A stretch of DNA of 64,000 bases from Medicago truncatula (lineage: Eukaryota > Streptophyta > Magnoliopsida > Fabales > Fabaceae), in the NCBI RefSeq assembly GCF_003473485.1, contig NC_053046.1, positions 31,015,332 to 31,079,331 on the forward strand, read 5' to 3'. Shown here in pieces: positions 57,651 to 64,000 of this stretch; positions within the stretch are counted from its first letter, which is position 1, and each line of letters starts with the position of its first letter. The position numbers and the translations under genes are program-made. A model generated the notes under the pieces. That model had not been told where the DNA came from, did not search any database, and saw only the letters and a program-made list of their open reading frames with translations.

Positions 57651-58850
57651 TGTTGGTTGGGATCCGGTTACTAATAAGTCGTCAAGAAATATTAGAGACT
57701 TTCAAAGAAACTTGCTTATGTCAAATTAAATAAGACATTGTTTAATGAACAGACTGATCCGTCGTTGTGGGAAATATTGAATCACCCTAACTAGACAGTA
57801 CCCTTGCCATTGGGGTAGGAGATGATTTATCTATCCTTATCAACCTCAAGCTAAATGAATCCAACTTGAACTAGTTGATAATTATGATGGATATTGTGTT
57901 AACATGTAATGTTAATTGTTGTTATGTGTTATATGCTTATGTTGTTAATGTCATGATTGAGTGAATTTAATTTATTTTACTTTTCTGATATTAGATATTA
58001 GAAAATGATGATTCACCTTTATTCTTGTGTCTACTTGTACGTCGTTATGCAGGTAGATGATAAGATAGTAGCCGAGGAAGAAATCGAGATCGAAGATACG
58101 AAGTGATTGACATGACATATTGCATTAGATAGTTAATGTTATTCCTGTTTATTTCATCCATATATTATTGGTTGACTAATATTTTGATATGACGTTGAAT
58201 CAAATCTACAAATCAACTTTAAAAAAATACTAAACTAAATTTATAAAAATAAAAAATAAAAAAATAAAAAAAACGAGCTTCACTTAATAATATGGTTTAG
58301 TATATATTTTTCACGACTCATATAGATAAACAATTTTTGTTAACACTCAATACCATGTTGTATGAAAAATGCTAATAAATATCAATAGAAGGATTTATAC
58401 GAATGATAGTATAATAATGTAATTTCTAATTTTTAATATATGCTAATAAACCACCTCATTTTAAATTATTGCCACTACAACTAAATAAATCATTCTTCAA
58501 AACTATTACGTTTTTTTTTAGGGTTTTAGCCTTATCTACCATGAAAGGTTAAGAAAGAGGGGGGGAAATAATGACAATATAGATAAAAATTGAATTTTAA
58601 TGACCAAAATTATTTTACTGCAAGATCTTTGATAAAATTTTAAGATAAATATATTTTAAAATTAAAAAAGAGTCAAGTGATCAGTTGAGTAAGCAAAGGA
58701 CAATATGAAGCATGGATATAATTAAGAGACATTTAATATTATAATTTTTTCCTGACAATATTTAATATTATAAACTTAGTATTTTGATTGACATAAACAA
58801 ATAATTAATTTCACTACAAAAAAATAAACAAATAATTAATTTGTTTACAT
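57651..58850. other. Intergenic upstream of the NCR gene
   Basis: AT-rich without coding signal; the last few hundred bases are presumably the NCR promoter. Confidence 0.4.
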
Positions 58851-58857
58851 TATAAAA
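58851..58857 (+). promoter_or_regulatory. TATA box of the NCR gene
   Basis: TATAAAA overlaps the first in-frame ATG (58857). Transcription would start about 30 bp later, so translation must begin at 58890 or 58902. Confidence 0.55.
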
Positions 58858-58901
58858 TGATCACCCAATTTTCCATTGTTTGCATACAAATGAGAAAAAG
58901 C

Positions 58902-59087
58902 ATGGCTACAATTCTCAAGTTTGTGTATGTTATCATGCTATTTATTTATTCACTTTTTGTAATAGAAAGTTTTGGCCATAGATTCTTAATTTATAATAAC
59001 TGCAAAAATGACACTGAATGTCCAAATGATTGTGGTCCACATGAACAAGCGAAGTGTATTTTGTATGCTTGCTACTGCGTTGAATAG
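58902..59087 (+). CDS. Nodule-specific cysteine-rich (NCR) peptide, six cysteines
   Basis: 61 residues from MATILKFVYV. A hydrophobic signal peptide of about 25 residues (ending VIESFG) is followed by a mature peptide of about 36. The mature part has six Cys in the order C-X5-C-X3-C-X7-C-X4-C-X1-C (NNCKND, TEC, NDC, AKC, YACYC), within the NCR pattern. The signal sequence is the characteristic NCR type. NCRs are made in infected nodule cells and delivered by the signal-peptidase pathway to the bacteroids, where they drive terminal differentiation. The mature part is mildly acidic (about 5 Asp/Glu against 4 Lys/Arg), so it belongs with acidic or near-neutral members. In-frame ATGs at 58857 and 58890 exist; I prefer 58902 because of the TATA box and the family start. 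No intron is needed, although many NCR genes have one. Confidence 0.88.
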   Translation: MATILKFVYVIMLFIYSLFVIESFGHRFLIYNNCKNDTECPNDCGPHEQAKCILYACYCVE

Positions 59088-59650
59088 TTTAACATGTAAG
59101 TTGACAAATAATTTTGTTACTTATAAACTTATAATTTTATTTTAATGTGATGACACTTTCATGCTTTCTTGCACAATTCAAATTTATTCAAATTTCTATC
59201 TCTAACCTTTAATTTCATTGAAATGCACATAAGCATATGTAGGGCAAAGGCTGCTTTAAAAGATATGTATGGAAAATAAAACGGTCACTACATGGTTGTA
59301 AATGAGTTGTAATGAATAAACAAATATGATTCTCTAAAATCATTATTAAGTAAAGACAATATGATTATGACTATATGAAGTAATCAATTGTGATTTTTTT
59401 TCGATGAAACATTTATCATTTATTCCTTTTTATGTAATTTATCATTGTTTTCGTTCAACATCTCACAAGTGAATAAATATTATCATGTACTTTAAAATTT
59501 CATGTTATTATGCATACTGATGAAATATTTAGCAAGTATATTAAATGTGTCGTCGGGTTATAACATTTGTAATAAGTTTCTCTTTATATATGGATTGTGA
59601 AATTTCTACGTAACAACTACGAGATTAGAATTAAGTAATTGAGACAATAT
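59088..59650. other. 3' flank of the NCR gene
   Basis: No coding signal. Confidence 0.4.
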
Positions 59651-60379
59651 TCCGTAAATTGAGTGTTAACTCGTTAAGTTTATCGAGTTTACGTTTTTAG
59701 GTATCAAAATCGTGTTAACTCGGAGGTAGATTTGATTTCTGGTAAATCGGAATGTTTGACGAGTTTGACTCGAGTTAACTCGGTAAACTTGTGTAAACTC
59801 GACCGAGTTTACGACTAAAAAATTTTAAGAAAAATTGGCCCATTTTTTTGACCCATTTTATTTCAAAGCCCAATTCCTTTCCTTTAATCCCAAATACTGA
59901 ATAGTTGCTTTTAAGTAACACATTGTCTGGCTTCCTAAAATGAAACTTTTTTTTTCTTTCTTCTCCGAGTTTTCAAACCATGAACAAGCTAGGGAGCACA
60001 TACCAGTTAGGGTTACGGTGGTGGAAGGAAAACTATTCTGATTCCGACGTCGAGGATTGCAACGCCGGTTAGGGTTGCGGTGGTGGTGTTTAATGTCAAT
60101 TGTGGTAGAACCGTAGAAGAAGGCATATTTTCTTATTTCAAGTTTAGTTTGTATTTTGATGTTTAGTTGAACATAATGTTTTATTATTGTGGTTGAAAAC
60201 CTTTATAATATAGTCATATTTTGCACTATTGAACTATTTACAATATTATATTAGTTTACATATGTCATTTAAATAATAAATTTATTTAATTTTAATTTTA
60301 GATAAACTCGTACGATTTCTCGAGTCGAGTTTACCTAAGCAAAATGAGTTGAGGTAAACTATCGAGTTGTAAAACCTTG
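59651..60379 (-). mobile_element. Non-autonomous TIR-like DNA element, copy B (inverted)
   Basis: Reverse-complement counterpart of 17201-17911. Ends TCCGTAAATTGAGTGTTAAC and GAGTTGTAAAACCTTG. Same crowded GAGTTTAC/GTTAACTC motifs at the ends, and the same central GGTTAGGGTTGCGGTGGTGG-type sequence. No ORF. Confidence 0.6.
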
Positions 60380-61408
60380 AAAGGGGCTTACATGTGTTAT
60401 TTTAAACATAAACATAAACATTTTCCTTTATCTTTTTCACTTTTTTTAATTTAATTAAAAATTAAGAACTTTAAAATCTTTTGCATAAATTTTTTATCGC
60501 CATTTATGTGAGAACCTATAGTGAATTCTCTTCTCTCAATTAGTTTTTTTCATACGCTTCAATACGTTAATGTGGGTGAAGTTTAGCATGGGAAAGACTA
60601 ATTTTTTCCACTATGGGAAAGTTAGTTTTTAACCATTAGATCAAACCAAGAACACATCCTTACCATACTCCCCCATCACTAGATTTTGTAATTTTATTAT
60701 TTTAAAACCATTTTTTAAAAACAAAAAATATATTTCAAAATTAAAATAAACATTTAAAAATAAAAAATAAACTTAATTTTGGAAATTAATTTTCCAAATT
60801 TTTTTTTTGAGCAAGTATTTTTCAAAAAACTTAATTAAATCTTCGAAAATCATAATTAAATTTTTTGAAAACAAGTTTATTTATATTTTTTAAAATTTTG
60901 GAAAATTAATTTCCATATTTTTAAATTTATTTTTTATTTTTATATGTTTATTTTAATTTCAAAATATATTTTTCGCTTTTAAAAAATGGTTTTAGAATAA
61001 TAAAATTAGCTTTTCCCATGCTAAACTTCACTGTTAATGTGTTTGATAGTATAAATTTTGAACTAAATATTTTAATTTTTGTTGATAATTTTTACTTACA
61101 TTTTAGAAATTTGGATGGAGGGAGTAGAAGATTTTTTTAACTAGTTTTGTAATTAGGGAGGAGAGTTTATGTGATTTCACATTAAGCAAAGCATGACGTG
61201 TATGAATGAAAACCAAAAACAAACAAGTGGTGAAATCGCATTCATTCATTTCATTTCATTCAACTGTTTGTCTCCACACTGTTCAACTTCTCAAACAAAA
61301 CAAAACCCTTTCTTTCCTTTTGTCTTCGTTCGTGCGTGCGCTTTCTATTTTCCCGCTTCTATCATCACCGTAAAAAGGGTTGGTTTCGGTTCGGTTCGGT
61401 TCTTTAAC
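60380..61408. other. Upstream region and leader of DDB2
   Basis: AT-rich. 60590-61030 contains loosely self-complementary stretches (TTTTAAAACCATTTTTTAAA near 60700 and its counterpart near 60980; CATGGGAAA... near 60590 and ...TTTCCCATG near 61015) that suggest a decayed foldback element. A CT/CAA-rich leader precedes the ATG. Confidence 0.4.
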
Positions 61409-64000
61409 ATGGCACCGGTTACTCGTAGAACCTCTTTCCCCAAAGTTCACATTGAAAGAGACTCTGACTCTGAACAGAGTTCTTCTTCTGATGAAGAAGA
61501 ACCACTCGAAGAAGAAGGACCACTCGAAGAAGAAGAAAATGGGGTTGTTGAAAATGAAAAGATTGAGAAACTGGAAGTGGGTTTTGATGCTAATAGAAAA
61601 GGGAAAACACCCATTACGCTAACTCTCAGAAAAGTTTGTAAGGTTGGTTAATGGTTACTCTTTTTCTTTAAAAAAATTATTTTTTATTTTTTTTTATCAA
61701 GTTGCGTTTTTTCTTATGGGTATTGGAGTTTTGTTATTACAGGTGTGTAAGAAGCCTGGTCATGAAGCGGGTTTTAAGGGTGCTACTTATATTGATTGCC
61801 CTATGAAACCTTGTTTTCTTTGTAAAACTCCTGGTAAGTTGAATATCAACATTCCTTATATTGTTTGTATTGGTATTGTTATTTTACTACTGAATGTGGT
61901 TTCATGATATATTATGGATTTCATAATGCATTACATTGATTTCTCTGTTTTGGTGAAAAATGTTATGTTGGTTTGAGGCTTGAGAGTATGTTATGCCATG
62001 TTTGGGAAAGTATTGAGGTCCTCAAAGGTGATTTTATATGGAACAAAGGTGATTTTGTTTTGGTTATAGTTTGTTATGATTGATTTGTTCTTGTAAGGAC
62101 TAGGGAAAAGGCCTGTAAATATGGATGTAGACGTGGACACCGGATAAAACTATCGCTCATAGACTGATAATAGTTTAAGAAAATGGTAGTAATTGAGTGT
62201 CTGACATCAATAAATGTCGGATACTGGACACCGATTTCAATCTGTGAGTCGACTATGTGGTTTTGTTTTGTTGCGAAGATATACATAGCCAGTCTAGAAT
62301 TTGGATGAAGGAGACTAGGAGAGGGTTGTATTAGGCCTATTCACATGCGACACAATTTTGTCAAATTTCGGAACTATCCTAGATTCACAATTAGGGTAAT
62401 AGTGGTGCTATTGCAGTTTCTGTTAGCTAATGTAGAAGGAATAGTGGAAAAAAGAAGAAGAGAATTTTAGGGTTTTTACACTAATAAAATTGAAGAATCT
62501 GAGTAAAAATGATCAATTTTTTAATAGAAAAACCGAAGAGTTCGTGAATATTGATCCTACATTCACCGTGATATGCAAACCTTTCAAATTTCAGGGCATT
62601 CTATTCTTTGCATCCATTTCCCTTTTTATGTGTATTTAACATGTATTTTTCTATGTATAATTGACTTATTTCAACTGCTATGCGTATAGTTTTCCACAAC
62701 TCTATCTGATATTTCACATGGTGGATTATTAGTGTTATGCTTTATCATAAACTCTCACCTAGATACACTCTTCATTTTATCAATTAGGAATGATGGTTAA
62801 CTTTGTGACCTTGTCTCATATTTTATCTCTGATTTGATGCTAACTTGTTCAGCTCTTGAATTTATTTTTATTTTAATGTTTTCCATCTTTTGTGATATTG
62901 AATTGAAGGACATACCACTTTGAATTGTCCACATCGGGTCACTACTGAGCATGGTGTTGTTCCGGCACCCCGCAGAAAAACTTCTAAGCCTTTGGAGTAT
63001 GTGTTTGAACGCCAGCTAAGACATGCCATTCCTTCAGTAAGCCTAAGTCATTCTTTTAAAATATTCAATCTTGCTTTGGTTGTGAAGAATGTTAGGATTT
63101 CTCATTTCTACTAATTTGCAGTTGTGATTATTTTTACTGTTTCAATGTGGTATATTGTAATTTGGTTCAACCATTACTTTTTCGTTTACACTGCAAAACA
63201 GTAAAGCCCTTTTTTCCGTCATGTAGTTATCGTGGAACTTATTTACTTTATAATATGTGCTTAAACTTGCATCAGTTAATAATATTCCACACCTATTTAT
63301 AAATTGAAGGCTTATTGAGAGTTTTTACTCGAACTTAGGGCCCTTTTAATATTTTCGTTGCTGAAGAACCAATAATTAAATTGTTCTTAATATTTTTTAC
63401 ATAAAGCATAGTAACCTATTTAGTCCTTCATGTAAGAGTCCATAATGTTTATGTATCATTCACTTTGTTCCAAACTATTGATCATAGGAGCCTAGTTTTA
63501 GGAGACTCTTGTTTTGAATCACATGTTTTCCTGTTTTATGTGATAGATCAAGCCCAAATGTGTGATTCCAGACCAAGTGAATTGCGCTGTTATCAGATAT
63601 CATAGTAGACGGATAACAAGCTTGGAGTTCCACCCTACGAAGAATAACATCCTGTTGTCGGGAGATAAGGTTACTTACTATTACAGTAAATTACATTAGT
63701 TTGGATTAATTTTATGCTTGCCTTTATTTAGCCACTGATTCCTCTTTTTCTGCTTTAATCATAAAAGAAAGGACAACTTGGAGTCTGGGATTTTGAGAAG
63801 GTTCACGAGAAAGTGGTCTATGATGACAAACACTCTTGTATACTGAACAACATGAAGTAAGTTTCTTTATGAAACCACGGCCTTCATGTAATAGTTCATT
63901 TTCATCATTTTGTTTATTTCATGTTTTACTCTGAACTCTGAATGTTAGATTTTAATTAAAAACTTTGTAGGTTTAATCCTACAAATGATTGTATGGTCTA
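61409..64000 (+). CDS. DDB2: UV-damaged DNA-binding protein 2 (DDB2), 5' part, runs off the window
   Basis: Exons read so far: 61409-61642, 61743-61833, 62909-63036, 63547-63669, 63768-63856 and 63971 onward; all GT-AG in consistent phase. The start is MAPVTRRTSFPK in a strong AACATGGC context. An acidic Ser/Glu-rich stretch follows, and then the plant-specific cysteine region (VCKKPGHEAGFKG, then CFLCKTPGHTTLNCPHR with a C-X2-C-X4-H-X4-C knuckle). The beginning of the WD40 propeller is VIRYHSRRITSLEFHPT, then ILLSGDKKGQLGVWDF. Plant DDB2 binds UV photoproducts in nuclear DNA and works as a substrate receptor of CUL4-DDB1 in global genome repair. An in-frame extension upstream to 61193 lacks family resemblance. 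A short internal repeat (PLEEE twice) lies in the acidic part. The 3' half is outside the window. Confidence 0.92.

Noticed and set aside
61193-61408. In-frame N-terminal extension of DDB2
   Set aside because: The added sequence has no DDB2 resemblance and looks like leader; ATG 61409 has the better context and the expected start.

Overview
The window is nuclear DNA of a legume of the inverted-repeat-lacking clade, almost certainly Medicago truncatula. The intronless UDP-glycosyltransferase at 1692-3089 matches what I remember of M. truncatula UGT71G1, including catalytic His22 and Asp121. A nodule-specific cysteine-rich (NCR) peptide gene at 58902-59087 is a hallmark of that clade. The DNA is AT-rich, genes have GT-AG introns, and much of the space is nested transposable elements. 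Exon boundaries below were read by eye from splice sites, reading phase and family homology.

Layout. 1-4200: a Mutator-like foldback element, then UGT71G1. 4205-9525: an RRM plus CCCH zinc-finger splicing-factor gene (RBMX2/Snu17 type) on the minus strand, followed by a truncated duplicate fused in frame to a LINE RNase H fragment. 10.7-12.3 kb: remnants of an LRR resistance gene and of a PhzF-like gene. 12.8-14.0 kb: an F-box gene. 14.1-15.4 kb: a 5'-truncated LINE carrying a SINE. 16.4-20.2 kb: an orphan four-helix membrane-protein gene between two diverged copies of one sequence block, plus a TIR-like element. 20.5-24.5 kb: an RNase T2 pseudogene whose intron holds a gag-only LTR retrotransposon with target-site duplications. 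26-49 kb: three tandem minus-strand cis-prenyltransferase genes of identical exon plan. Two are intact; the third is broken in exon 1 by a solo LTR. A copia element nested in a LINE tail lies between the second and third. 49-58 kb: mostly repeats, including a solo LTR of the gag-only family and a 665-bp tandem duplication. 58.9 kb: the NCR gene. 59.7-60.4 kb: an inverted partner of the 17-kb element. 61.4 kb to the end: the 5' part of a DDB2 gene.

Functionally the intact genes are specialised metabolism (UGT71G1 and two cis-prenyltransferases), RNA splicing (the RES-complex protein), ubiquitin-linked functions (the F-box protein and DDB2, a substrate receptor for CUL4-DDB1) and symbiosis (the NCR peptide). 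Apart from the prenyltransferase array they look like independent neighbours, not a biosynthetic cluster. The least ordinary items are the RRM-RNase H chimera, the gag-only element with its palindrome-rich LTR, and the legible order of nested insertions at CPT3 and in the copia/LINE nest.
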